Shown here piece by piece: positions 26,221 to 34,413 of a DNA stretch of 64,000 bases. This stretch comes from Phreatobacter sp. (GTDB lineage: Bacteria; Pseudomonadota; Alphaproteobacteria; Rhizobiales; Phreatobacteraceae): positions 1 through 64,000 of the forward strand of contig NZ_JAUYFA010000057.1 of assembly GCF_030691135.1 (NCBI RefSeq), given 5' to 3'. Positions within the stretch are counted from its first letter, which is position 1. Each line of letters begins with the position of its first letter. The position numbers were made by a program, and so were the translations under genes. Below the pieces are notes generated by a model that made no database searches, was not told the origin of the DNA, and worked only from the letters and a program-made list of their open reading frames with translations.

Positions 26221-27195
26221 ATGAAACCTTTGATGATCGTCAGTCTCATGGCCGCGGTATTGGCTCTCGTTCAGCCGGCTGCGGTGGCAGCCCAGGAATG
26301 GCCGGCACGCACGGTACGCCTTGTCGTTCCCTATCCGCCCGGCGGCAATGTCGACGTCGCCGCGCGCATCCTTGCCGAGCGGCTGCAGCAGGACCTCGGC
26401 CAGCCCTTCATCATCGAGAACCGGGCGGGCGCCGGTGGCCTGATCGGCGCCGAAGCCGTCGCCAAAGCCGAACCCGACGGCTACACGATCCTGATCGGCG
26501 CCAACGGCCCCATTCTCTTCGCCCCCGAAATGTCCGCGCGGCGCGCCTATGAATGGCGCCGCGACTTCATTCCTGTCACGACGGTGACGCTGACCCCGCT
26601 CGTCCTGCAGGTCCGCGCCAATCTGGCAGCCGACACGTTCGACAAGTTCCTCGCCCTGGCGCGGACCCCTCAGGCACCGCTGAAGATGGCATCGCCCGGG
26701 CCTGGGACGACCAATCACCTCATCAGCGAGGTCATGCAGGCGAAGCTGAGCATCAACTGGACCACGGTCCAGTATCGCGGCAACGCACCGGCAACGAACG
26801 ACGTCATTGCCGGGCATATGGACTTCAACCTCGACCAGTTGTCGGTGGCTCTGCCGTTCCTCAAGGATGGCCGGACCCGAGCCCTGGCGATCACCGGGGC
26901 GCAGCGCTCGCCCGACCTTCCGAATGTTCCGACCTTCACCGAGCTCGGATATGCCGAGTTCGACGGACAGACATTCACCGGGCTGATGCTTCCCGCCCGG
27001 ACACCCGAGGCGATCGTGGCGCGGCTTCACGCGGCGGCCGTCAAGGCGCTCGGGGAACCCGGCGTCCAGGCTCGCCTGCGTGCCATCGGGACCTTAGCCG
27101 CCCCCATGAGCCGGGCTGATTTCCAGCAGTACCTGGAGAAGGAAGACACGACCTGGCTGCCGGTCATCAAGCGCCTCGAGATCAGGTCCAACTGA
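26221..27195 (+). CDS. Tripartite tricarboxylate transporter (Bug/TctC) substrate-binding protein
   Basis: A 324-residue periplasmic receptor with a Sec signal peptide (residues 1-24, MIVSLMAAVLALVQPAAVAAQ). The mature N-terminus WPARTVRLVVPYPPGGNVDVAAR is the Bug-family hallmark, and VENRAGAGGLIGAEAV-like IENRAGAGGLIGAEAVAKA follows. A GGAGGAAC ribosome binding site is ideal. No TctA or TctB membrane subunits occur in the window, so it is an orphan receptor, which is common in this family. It probably binds a carboxylate made or used by this pathway. Confidence 0.93.
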   Translation: MKPLMIVSLMAAVLALVQPAAVAAQEWPARTVRLVVPYPPGGNVDVAARILAERLQQDLGQPFIIENRAGAGGLIGAEAVAKAEPDGYTILIGANGPILFAPEMSARRAYEWRRDFIPVTTVTLTPLVLQVRANLAADTFDKFLALARTPQAPLKMASPGPGTTNHLISEVMQAKLSINWTTVQYRGNAPATNDVIAGHMDFNLDQLSVALPFLKDGRTRALAITGAQRSPDLPNVPTFTELGYAEFDGQTFTGLMLPARTPEAIVARLHAAAVKALGEPGVQARLRAIGTLAAPMSRADFQQYLEKEDTTWLPVIKRLEIRSN

Positions 27196-27202
27196 GCGTT
27201 GT

Positions 27203-27268
27203 CTGCCCCCTGGCATTCCGGGGCAGGCCGCCTTCCCGAAAGGCCTGCCGGAGGTGGATGCCTCCGGC
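27203..27268 (+). other. Cluster of hairpins after the TctC gene
   Basis: Three potential stems follow each other: CTGCCCC/GGGGCAG (27203-27226), CAGGCC/GGCCTG (27224-27247, alternative to the first) and GCCGGAGG/CCTCCGGC with a 6-base loop (27247-27268). No T-run follows. The structure lies between a receptor gene and the SsuB-type gene within a 220-base spacer, so it may stabilise the upstream transcript or attenuate readthrough. Confidence 0.45.
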
Positions 27269-27415
27269 GGGCCATGGACACATGTCAGGGGCGGCGTGCG
27301 GCCGAGGGTCGCCGCCGTCTCCAGGCCTGAAGAGCTTATCATCCACGGGCAGCCCGCGAGCCAGCCGTACCGATTTGCCGGTTGTGGCGGACAGTCGCCC
27401 ATGGTTCTTTGTTTC

Positions 27416-28219
27416 ATGCTGTCTGATCGCGTCGCTGCTCCTCCGGTCATCGCGCTCCGTGCCATCGAAAAGTGGTACGGAACGCGCGACCGTCCTGTCC
27501 ATGCTTTGTCGGCAACCGATCTCGACGTGGGCGCCGGTGAACTTCTCGTGCTGCTCGGCCCCTCTGGCTGCGGCAAGACGACGCTGCTGCGTATGATCGG
27601 TGGCCTGATCGCGCCGACATCGGGACACCTCTCCATCGTCGGGCGCAGCCTGTGGGCGAGGGGTGAGCGGCAGTCCGATGCGCTCGCCGATCTCGGCATG
27701 GTGTTCCAGGACGCCAACCTGTTTCCCTGGCTGTCGATCGAGGACAACATCTCGCTGCCGCTCGAGCTGAAGGGCATGTCCGCCACGGCGCGGCGGACGA
27801 AGGCTCACGATCTCATGAAGCTCGTCGGCATTTCCGGCTTCGAGAAGCGATGGCCCAGGGAGCTTTCCGGCGGCATGCGTCAGCGGGCGGCCATCGCCCG
27901 GGCCCTGTCCTACGATCCCAAGATTCTGCTCATGGACGAACCCTTCGGGGCTCTCGACGCGATGACGCGCGACGCTATGAACCTGGAACTGCAGCGGCTG
28001 TTCCTGACCACCGAGAAATCCATCGTCCTCGTCACTCACTCGATCGCCGAAGCCGTCTTCCTCGCCGATCGAATCGTGCTGCTCTCGCCGCGGCCGGGCA
28101 GGATCGATCAGATCATCACCGTGCCTTTCGCGCGGCCGCGCACGCTCGAACTCCAGGCGACGGCCGAATTCCAGTCTATCGTGCTCGGGCTGCGCCAGCG
28201 CCTGACGGAGATTTCCTGA
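27416..28219 (+). CDS. ABC transporter ATP-binding protein, SsuB/TauB type
   Basis: A 267-residue ATPase. Walker A LLGPSGCGKTTLL lies near residue 48, the Q-loop MVFQDANLFPWLS near 100, the signature LSGGMRQRAAIARAL near 145, then LLMDEPFGALDAMTRD. The 'LSGGMRQR' and 'FGALD' forms are diagnostic of the nitrate/sulfonate/taurine class. The start is uncertain: ATG at 27416 (MLSDRVAA) or 27401 (MVLCFMLSD), neither with a good ribosome binding site. The permease follows after one base. Confidence 0.92.
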   Translation: MLSDRVAAPPVIALRAIEKWYGTRDRPVHALSATDLDVGAGELLVLLGPSGCGKTTLLRMIGGLIAPTSGHLSIVGRSLWARGERQSDALADLGMVFQDANLFPWLSIEDNISLPLELKGMSATARRTKAHDLMKLVGISGFEKRWPRELSGGMRQRAAIARALSYDPKILLMDEPFGALDAMTRDAMNLELQRLFLTTEKSIVLVTHSIAEAVFLADRIVLLSPRPGRIDQIITVPFARPRTLELQATAEFQSIVLGLRQRLTEIS

Positions 28220-28220
28220 C

Positions 28221-29057
28221 ATGGCCGAGGCCCCGAGCGACGCGGCATTTACGGGTCGGCCGGCTCCGCAGCGCCGCTCGTGGCTGGCGGGCCGCGAAGC
28301 CACCATTCCGTGGATCACAACACCGCTGCTGCTCGCCGTTCTCGTGGCGATCTGGCACAGCTATGTGCGGGTTTCCGGCATTTCGCCCTTCATCCTGCCG
28401 GGGCCGGGCGCGGTCCTGTCCGACTGGATCGACCTTATCCAGAGCCGACGCGCCTGGTTCCATGCGGGCATGACCGTTTATGCGACGCTGGTCGGCTTTT
28501 TCTGGGCGGCGCTCATCGGTGTGGTGCTCGGGGTGCTGATCGCCCGGATCCGCTGGCTCGAACTGACACTCAATCCCTTCATCGTCGCGACCCAGGTGAT
28601 CCCGAAAGTCGCGCTGGTGCCGCTCTTCGTCGTCTGGTTCGGCTTCGGCATCACCTCCAAGGTCATCGTCGCCGGGGTGCTCGCCTTCTTCCCGATCCTC
28701 ACCAATACGGTGCTCGGCGTGAAATCCATCGACGAGGGCCACCGCGACGTCATGACCGCGCTCAATGCCAGCCGCTGGCAGATCTTTCGCCGGCTCGAGC
28801 TCCCCTCGGCCTTGCCCTATATCCTGACCGGCTTCGAAGTCGGCATCGTCCTCGCCATCATCGGCGCGGTGGTCGGGGAATATCTCGGCGGCAACCAGGG
28901 ACTCGGACATCTGCTCATCCAGAGCATGAACGGCTTCGAGACCAGCCAGATGTTCGCCGTGCTCATCCAGATGTCGCTGATTGGCTTCGCCTTCTACTTC
29001 TCGATCGGCCTCCTCAAGCGCCTGCTGATCCCCTGGCATGCGACCGGCGGGGCGTGA
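28221..29057 (+). CDS. ABC transporter permease, SsuC/TauC type
   Basis: A 278-residue membrane protein with about six to seven hydrophobic segments after a polar N-terminus of 30 residues. ATQVIPKVALVPLFVVWFG near residue 115 and the coupling loop TALNASRWQIFRRLELPSALP near 175 are typical of the sulfonate/taurine/nitrate class. It works with the ATPase just upstream and the receptor that follows about 100 bases downstream. Confidence 0.93.
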   Translation: MAEAPSDAAFTGRPAPQRRSWLAGREATIPWITTPLLLAVLVAIWHSYVRVSGISPFILPGPGAVLSDWIDLIQSRRAWFHAGMTVYATLVGFFWAALIGVVLGVLIARIRWLELTLNPFIVATQVIPKVALVPLFVVWFGFGITSKVIVAGVLAFFPILTNTVLGVKSIDEGHRDVMTALNASRWQIFRRLELPSALPYILTGFEVGIVLAIIGAVVGEYLGGNQGLGHLLIQSMNGFETSQMFAVLIQMSLIGFAFYFSIGLLKRLLIPWHATGGA

Positions 29058-29156
29058 CGCGGCCGGCCCGCAACTGTCTTATGGGCAAGCCGATTGCGGC
29101 GCGCTCGAATGCCCCTAGTCTCGACATTCGCTGACCACAGGACGACGGAGAGCCCC

Positions 29157-30179
29157 ATGCCCATCCTCGACGGTTCCATCTCCCGCCGCGCGGCGCTGTC
29201 CGCCGGTGCCGCCGGCCTCGTCGCCATCACGGTACGCCCGGCTGGCGCCCAGGGCGCGAGGGCCATGACCTTCATCACGCCCTTCTCCTACATCCTCGCC
29301 TTCGTCGACATCCTCCACGCCCAGGGCGGAGGTTATTTCCAGCGGGAGGGCCTCGATGTGACGATCCAGCAGGGGCGTGGGTCCGCCATGGCCGTGCAGC
29401 AGGTGCTCGGCGGCGGCGGATTGCTGTCGCGGACCGGCGTCTCCGACCACATTCGCGCCTCCAGCCGTCCCGGTGGCGATGCGCTGATCTCGGTGGGAAC
29501 GATCAGCCAGGGCTCGCCCTTCTTCGTCATTTCCTCACCCGACAAACCGATCCGGACACCGAAGGACATGGCCGGCAAGACGATCGGCGTGTTGTCGGTC
29601 GGCGGCGCGACCGAGATCGTGCTCGACTGCATGCTGGTGGCCCAGGGCGTCGACAAGGCCTCGGTGTCGCGGGTACAGGCGCCGAACACCCCGGCCGGCA
29701 TGGCCCTGATCGCCCAAGGGCGCATCGACGGCTACATCGTCAGCGCAGGGGTGCCGGTGGCGCTGAAGGCGGCGAACGAGCGTTTCCTCTCCTGGAACAC
29801 CGACGAGTTCGCGCCCATTCCCGGCCAGTGCTACATCGCCAAGCGTGAGAGCGTGCAGCGCGACGGCGATCTCGTGGTCCGTTTCCTGCGGGCGGTGAAG
29901 AAGTCCATCGACGACATGCTGGCCGATACCGACCTGTCGACGACGCTGAAGCGGATCGAGGGCTTCGAGATCGCCGAAATGCGCAACCGCGCGGTGGCGC
30001 CGGACATCCTGCGCAACGAGATGCAGTTCTGGCTCACTGCAGGCCGGCAGAACATCCTCAAGCACGTGCCGGACCGCTGGCAAAAGGGCTATGACCTGAT
30101 GGCGGCCGCCGGCTTCACACCGGCCGGCAAGGCCGACGGGCTCTACACCAACGAGTTCGTCGAGAAGGCGCTGGCCTGA
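29157..30179 (+). CDS. ABC transporter substrate-binding protein, SsuA/NMT1-like
   Basis: A 340-residue periplasmic receptor. The signal peptide SISRRAALSAGAAGLVAITV has a twin-arginine motif and ends near GAQG at residue 32. The core resembles the NMT1/THI5-like family (GKTIGVLSVGGATEIVL near residue 140). The ATG of MPILDGSIS is preceded by a GGAGAG ribosome binding site; a longer frame upstream is not supported. Receptors of this family bind sulfonates, pyrimidines, riboflavin-like or aromatic ligands; which one is unknown here. Its stop overlaps the isochorismatase start. Confidence 0.92.
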   Translation: MPILDGSISRRAALSAGAAGLVAITVRPAGAQGARAMTFITPFSYILAFVDILHAQGGGYFQREGLDVTIQQGRGSAMAVQQVLGGGGLLSRTGVSDHIRASSRPGGDALISVGTISQGSPFFVISSPDKPIRTPKDMAGKTIGVLSVGGATEIVLDCMLVAQGVDKASVSRVQAPNTPAGMALIAQGRIDGYIVSAGVPVALKAANERFLSWNTDEFAPIPGQCYIAKRESVQRDGDLVVRFLRAVKKSIDDMLADTDLSTTLKRIEGFEIAEMRNRAVAPDILRNEMQFWLTAGRQNILKHVPDRWQKGYDLMAAAGFTPAGKADGLYTNEFVEKALA

Positions 30180-30811
30180 TGCGCTTCGACCGGAGCGAAG
30201 CCGCACTCGTCCTCATCGACCTGCAGCGCGGTTTCGTCGACGCGGAGGGCTTCGTCGCTATCCAGGGGCGCGACGTATCGGCGAGCCGCCAAGCCGCCGA
30301 CCGTTGCGTGGCGCTCGCCCGCGCCGCGCGTGCCGCCGGGATGAGGGTGATCTGGACGCGTCACGTCCTGCGCGCTGACTATGCCGATGCGGGGCTGCTC
30401 GTCACCGAGATCCGTCCGCGCCTCGGGCAGCTCGGTGCGTTGAAGCGCGGCACGGCCGATGTCGAGCTCTACAGCGGCGCCGAGGTTCATCCTTCCGACA
30501 TCATCGTCGACAAGCCGCGCTATTCGGCCTTCTTCGGCACGGATCTCGATGTGATCTTCGCCGCCAACGGCATCCGCAGCCTGGTTCTCGGCGGTGTGAC
30601 GACCTCCATGTGTGTCGAGACGACGGCCCGGGACGCGGCGCAGCGGGACATGCGCACCTTCGTCGTGCGCGAGGCCGTCGCCGATTTCGACCAGGCGCGC
30701 CATGACGCCGCGCTGTCGGCCATCGCCTTCGGCTTCGGCCGCGTGGTCGGCCTTGATGCGATGGCTGAGGCCATGGCCGAGGGTACGGCGGAATTTCCCA
30801 TCGCCGCCTGA
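30179..30811 (+). CDS. Isochorismatase-family cysteine hydrolase
   Basis: A 210-residue cytoplasmic hydrolase. The catalytic Asp-Lys-Cys set is visible: D in LIDLQRGFV (residue 13), K in IVDKPRYSAFFGTD (about 105) and C in GVTTSMCVETTARDA (about 142). Members hydrolyse amides such as N-carbamoylsarcosine, maleamate, ureidoacrylate or nicotinamide. Together with RidA and the flavin reductase it recalls the Rut pyrimidine pathway, but no RutA monooxygenase is present. It ends the operon, two bases from the stop of the convergent ligase gene. Confidence 0.92.
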   Translation: MRFDRSEAALVLIDLQRGFVDAEGFVAIQGRDVSASRQAADRCVALARAARAAGMRVIWTRHVLRADYADAGLLVTEIRPRLGQLGALKRGTADVELYSGAEVHPSDIIVDKPRYSAFFGTDLDVIFAANGIRSLVLGGVTTSMCVETTARDAAQRDMRTFVVREAVADFDQARHDAALSAIAFGFGRVVGLDAMAEAMAEGTAEFPIAA

Positions 30812-30813
30812 CC

Positions 30814-32277
30814 TCAGAGCGGTGCCAGCCGCGCCACCAGGTCACGCTTGAGAACCTTGCCTGCGCTGTTCTTCGGCAGATCGTTGACGATAAACACCGC
30901 CCGCGGCCATTTCGCCCGCGCCAGGCGCGCCGCGGCGAAGGCGATGAGGCTCGCTTCGTCGGCGGGGCCGGACAGCCGCACGAAGGCGGCGATCTCCTCG
31001 CCGAATTCCCGTGATGGCCACCCAACCACGGCGGCCTCGGCGACGGCCGGGTGGGCGGTGAGCGTGGCTTCGACATCGGCGGGATAGATGTTGATGCCGC
31101 CGCGGATGATCATGTCCTTGGCGCGCCCCTTGAGGCTGACGAAGCCGGCAGCGTCGATCTCGGCGAGATCGCCGGGATAGAACCAGCCGTGCCGGAAGGC
31201 CTCCACGGAGGCCTCGGGGTCGCGGTGGTAGGCGGTCGCCACACCTGGGCCGCGGTAACGCAGGCGGCCGACCATGGCGGAGGGCAGGGGGGTGTCATCG
31301 TCGTCAACCACTTCGACCTCGACGGCGAAGACCGGCCGGCCGACGCTGTCGCCATGGCCGTCGATGTCCGCGGGGCCGAGAAGGGTGATGCCACCGCCCT
31401 CGGTCGAGGCGTAATACTCGAAGAAGCGGTCGCAGATGCGGGCCCGGATCGCGCGGCGTTCGTCTGCCGAGAGCGGGGCGCCTGAGGAGAACAGCAGGTT
31501 CAGCCGCTTGAGCGGGGCAAGGGTCGCGTCCGGCAGTTCCAGCAGCCGGCGGAACTGCGTCGGGACGAGGAAAAGGCTGGTGGCATCCGCCGCCGCAACC
31601 GTCGCGATGAGGTCTTCGGGGCTGCAGGGCGGCGGTTTCATGATCACCGTGCCGCCGGAGAAGAGGACGGACATGGCGAAGGTGCGCCCGCCGCCGAAAT
31701 AGAGCGGCGTCGCCATGACGAACCGGTCCCGCCCGTTCAGGCCGAGATTGATCCAATGGGTCATGAAGCGGCGGAAGAAGTGACGATGGGCGATCAGCGG
31801 GCCTTTCGGCCGGCCGGTCGTGCCTGAGGAGAGCGAGAGCACGAAGGGGGTTTCGCCGTCCTGCGGGAAGGCGATGTCGGGATCGGCGGCGGCGATGGCT
31901 GCATCCAGCGTCGCATCCCAGGCGATGGTCTCGATGCCGTCAACGGCGGGTTGGCCAGGCTCGGTCAGCACCAGGCTGGCGCCGAAATGGCCCGCGACAT
32001 TGGCGCGCTCGGCCTCGCTCCAGCGCAGGTCCATGGGCAGGATGATGCGTCCCGCGCGCGCGAGCGCGTAGAGCGCGATCACGTGCCGTGCCGTGTCGGC
32101 GAGGCATAGGCCGACGACGGCAGTCTCGTCAGGCACCCGTGCCGTGATCCAGGCCGCGAGGCGGCGGACCCGCGTCGTCAGTTCCCCATAGCCTATGACC
32201 ATGCCGTTCTCGATCAGCGCGGGATGGTCCGGCCGCGCCCGGGCATGGATGTCGAGGGCGTCCGCGAGGTTCATCAT
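30814..32277 (-). CDS. AMP-dependent acyl-CoA synthetase/ligase
   Basis: A 487-residue adenylate-forming enzyme that would activate a carboxylic acid to its CoA thioester. The phosphate-binding loop LSSGTTGRPKGPLIAH lies near residue 155, YYASTEGGGITLL near 290, GWFYPGDLAEID near 370, and the C-terminal catalytic lysine in PKNSAGKVLKRDL near 475. All key motifs are intact. It is somewhat short for the family, about 500-550 residues. The start overlaps the amidohydrolase stop (ATGA). It probably feeds the acyl-CoA dehydrogenase two genes upstream. Confidence 0.93.
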   Translation of the reverse strand: MMNLADALDIHARARPDHPALIENGMVIGYGELTTRVRRLAAWITARVPDETAVVGLCLADTARHVIALYALARAGRIILPMDLRWSEAERANVAGHFGASLVLTEPGQPAVDGIETIAWDATLDAAIAAADPDIAFPQDGETPFVLSLSSGTTGRPKGPLIAHRHFFRRFMTHWINLGLNGRDRFVMATPLYFGGGRTFAMSVLFSGGTVIMKPPPCSPEDLIATVAAADATSLFLVPTQFRRLLELPDATLAPLKRLNLLFSSGAPLSADERRAIRARICDRFFEYYASTEGGGITLLGPADIDGHGDSVGRPVFAVEVEVVDDDDTPLPSAMVGRLRYRGPGVATAYHRDPEASVEAFRHGWFYPGDLAEIDAAGFVSLKGRAKDMIIRGGINIYPADVEATLTAHPAVAEAAVVGWPSREFGEEIAAFVRLSGPADEASLIAFAAARLARAKWPRAVFIVNDLPKNSAGKVLKRDLVARLAPL

Positions 32278-33137
32278 CGCTGGTCGAGCTTGTAGAGCCT
32301 GATGGCATTGTCGCGCAGGAAGAGGGCGCGGACCTCGTCGGAGAAGCCGAGCGCGTCGATCTCGACCATGGTGCGCTCGAAGTCGAGGACGGGGAAGTCG
32401 GTGCCGAAAAGCACCTTCGTCTTGCCGAAGCTCTTGATGAAATGGACGAAGGACGGCGGCCAGTACTTCGGGCTGTGGGCGTCAGAGCCGATATAGACGT
32501 TGGCGTGTTTCCAGGCCATGGCGATCATCTCGTCGGTCCAGGGAATGCCGACGTGGATGCCGACGATCTTCAGTTCGGGAAAGTCGCAGGCGACGGCATC
32601 GAGGCAGATCGGCCGCCCGACGCTGCGGCGCGGATAGCGCGGGTCGTAGACCATCGACTGGCCGACCTGGAGCTGGATCGGCACGTCGAGCTCCACGCAT
32701 TTGGCGTAGAACGGGTACCATTTGGCATGGTCAGGGGCGAGCTCGAACCAGTGCGGGTAGAAATGCGCGCCGATGAAACCATATTCGCGCACGGCGTGTT
32801 CGAGCTCCCGGACGCCGGTCATGCCCTCGGTCGGGTCGAGACCGGCGAGGCCGAGGAAACGATCGGGATGGGCCTGCACCGCATCGGCAACCAGCTTGTA
32901 TGGCACGTGATAGCAGGCGGGATGGCCGATCTGGCCGACCTTGGCGGCGATGAGGAAGCTCTTCTCGATGCCGGCGCGGTCCATGCGCTCCAGCATCTCC
33001 TTGTGGGTGACGCCGGCGAAGGTCTCGGCCTTTACCCGCATCTTCTCGGTATAGAAGCCGGTGCGGTCGGGCCGGCCGGCGAGGGCCTCCGGGGTCCAGA
33101 TGTTGACCACGGTGTCGATGGCCTTGATGCCGCTCAT
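32274..33137 (-). CDS. Amidohydrolase-2 (ACMSD-like) family protein with altered metal site
   Basis: A 287-residue TIM-barrel protein related to aminocarboxymuconate-semialdehyde decarboxylase. The normal N-terminal 'DxHxH' reads AIDTVVNIWTPE, so both histidines are absent. HVGIPWTDE near residue 195 and the Asp of VLFGTDFPVLD near 245 are kept. Catalysis may use a different metal arrangement, or none. Start overlaps the acyl-CoA dehydrogenase stop and its stop overlaps the ligase start, so the three genes form one translational unit. Confidence 0.88.
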   Translation of the reverse strand: MSGIKAIDTVVNIWTPEALAGRPDRTGFYTEKMRVKAETFAGVTHKEMLERMDRAGIEKSFLIAAKVGQIGHPACYHVPYKLVADAVQAHPDRFLGLAGLDPTEGMTGVRELEHAVREYGFIGAHFYPHWFELAPDHAKWYPFYAKCVELDVPIQLQVGQSMVYDPRYPRRSVGRPICLDAVACDFPELKIVGIHVGIPWTDEMIAMAWKHANVYIGSDAHSPKYWPPSFVHFIKSFGKTKVLFGTDFPVLDFERTMVEIDALGFSDEVRALFLRDNAIRLYKLDQR

Positions 33138-34294
33138 GTTCGTCCCTTTCCCATGAACCCGAGTTCGCGGGCGATCCCGTCGCGCAGGATTTCGTTGGTG
33201 CCCTCACCGAAGGTGTAGAGCCTGGAGTCCCGCCAGAACCGCTGGATGTCGCTGCCTGCCGCATAGCCGGCGCTCGCCATGATCTGCATGCCCTGATCGG
33301 CGACGTCGCGCAGTGTCTCGGTGGCGATGATCTTGGCCTGGGCTGCCTCGCGCCGACAGGGAAGGCCGCGCGCGATGAGGGTCGCGAGGTGCCCGACCAT
33401 CAGCCGCGACAGGTCGATCCGCATCTGCAGGTCGGCGAGGCGGTGCGCGATCACCTGGAAGGAGGCGATCGGGCGGCCGAACTGCTCCCGTTCCCTGGCA
33501 TGGGCCATGACCCCGTCGAGTGCCGCCTGCGCAGCGCCTGTGACGGTCGCCGCCATGCTGGCGCGGGAAAAGTGCAGCGTCGACATGAGATGGCGAAAGC
33601 CGTCGTCGGGGGTGCCGATGACCGCGTCCGCGCCGACCTGCACCTCGCTCAGGCCGATTTCAAAGCTCGGCATGCAATTGTTGCCGACCTTGGCCAGCGG
33701 CGTCAGTGAAACGCCCGGCGCGTCGCTCGGCACCAGAAACAGGGTGATGCCTGCGGCGCCGCAACCATCGGGCCCGGTGCGCGCGGCGGTCAGCAGGAAA
33801 CGCGCGCCCGCGGCATCGCTGATCCAGATCTTGCTGCCCGAGATCACATAGCCCGAGTCGTTCTTGCGGGCCCGCGTCCTGATCGCGCCGGCATCGCTGC
33901 CCGCGCCGGGTTCGGTCAGGGCCAGCGCCATAAAGAACTCGCCGGCGAGGAGGCCAGGCAGCAGCGCACGCTTCTGCGCCGGTGAGCCATAGGTGAGGAC
34001 CGACATGACGCCAAAGCCGACGACACGGTTGAAGATCGAGGCCGCCATGTAGCCGTGACGCCCGAGCCGCTGCTGCACCAGCGCCACTTCGGTCCAGCCG
34101 AGCCCGAGGCCGCCATGATCCGTCGGCACGGCCAGCCCGAAGAAGCCGGCTTGGCCCATGAGCGGCACAAGGTCGTAGGGCGGCACATGGGCAGCGTCAC
34201 GGCGGCGCACCTCCTCGGGCGGGAGATGGCGCGCGGCAAAGCGATCGACGCTGTCGACGATGCCGCGCTGTTCCTCCGTCAGCAATGCATCCAT
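33134..34294 (-). CDS. Acyl-CoA dehydrogenase
   Basis: A 386-residue flavoenzyme of the usual length. The FAD/substrate motif LALTEPGAGSDAGAIRT lies near residue 125, and the C-terminal RLYTFGEGTNEILRDGIARELG near 360 carries a glutamate at the usual catalytic-base region. It oxidises an acyl-CoA at the alpha-beta bond, passing electrons to ETF. It leads the three-gene unit acyl-CoA dehydrogenase, amidohydrolase, CoA ligase and is separated by 119 bases from the upstream ghrA-like gene, so it may have its own promoter. Confidence 0.93.
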   Translation of the reverse strand: MDALLTEEQRGIVDSVDRFAARHLPPEEVRRRDAAHVPPYDLVPLMGQAGFFGLAVPTDHGGLGLGWTEVALVQQRLGRHGYMAASIFNRVVGFGVMSVLTYGSPAQKRALLPGLLAGEFFMALALTEPGAGSDAGAIRTRARKNDSGYVISGSKIWISDAAGARFLLTAARTGPDGCGAAGITLFLVPSDAPGVSLTPLAKVGNNCMPSFEIGLSEVQVGADAVIGTPDDGFRHLMSTLHFSRASMAATVTGAAQAALDGVMAHAREREQFGRPIASFQVIAHRLADLQMRIDLSRLMVGHLATLIARGLPCRREAAQAKIIATETLRDVADQGMQIMASAGYAAGSDIQRFWRDSRLYTFGEGTNEILRDGIARELGFMGKGRT

Positions 34295-34413
34295 TCGCCG
34301 GCTGTCCCACGTCGCTGTCGGGGCAAGCCTTCCTCATATGACAAGATGAAACAAGCGATCATTTGGCGTGGCGGCTCCGCCGGCGGCGCGAGCCTTCATG
34401 CCGTTGGACGGCC

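Noticed and set aside
24286-30811. Rut pyrimidine degradation operon
   Set aside because: RidA, flavin reductase and isochorismatase members are present, but RutA, RutD, RutE and RutG counterparts are absent and the other genes do not fit.
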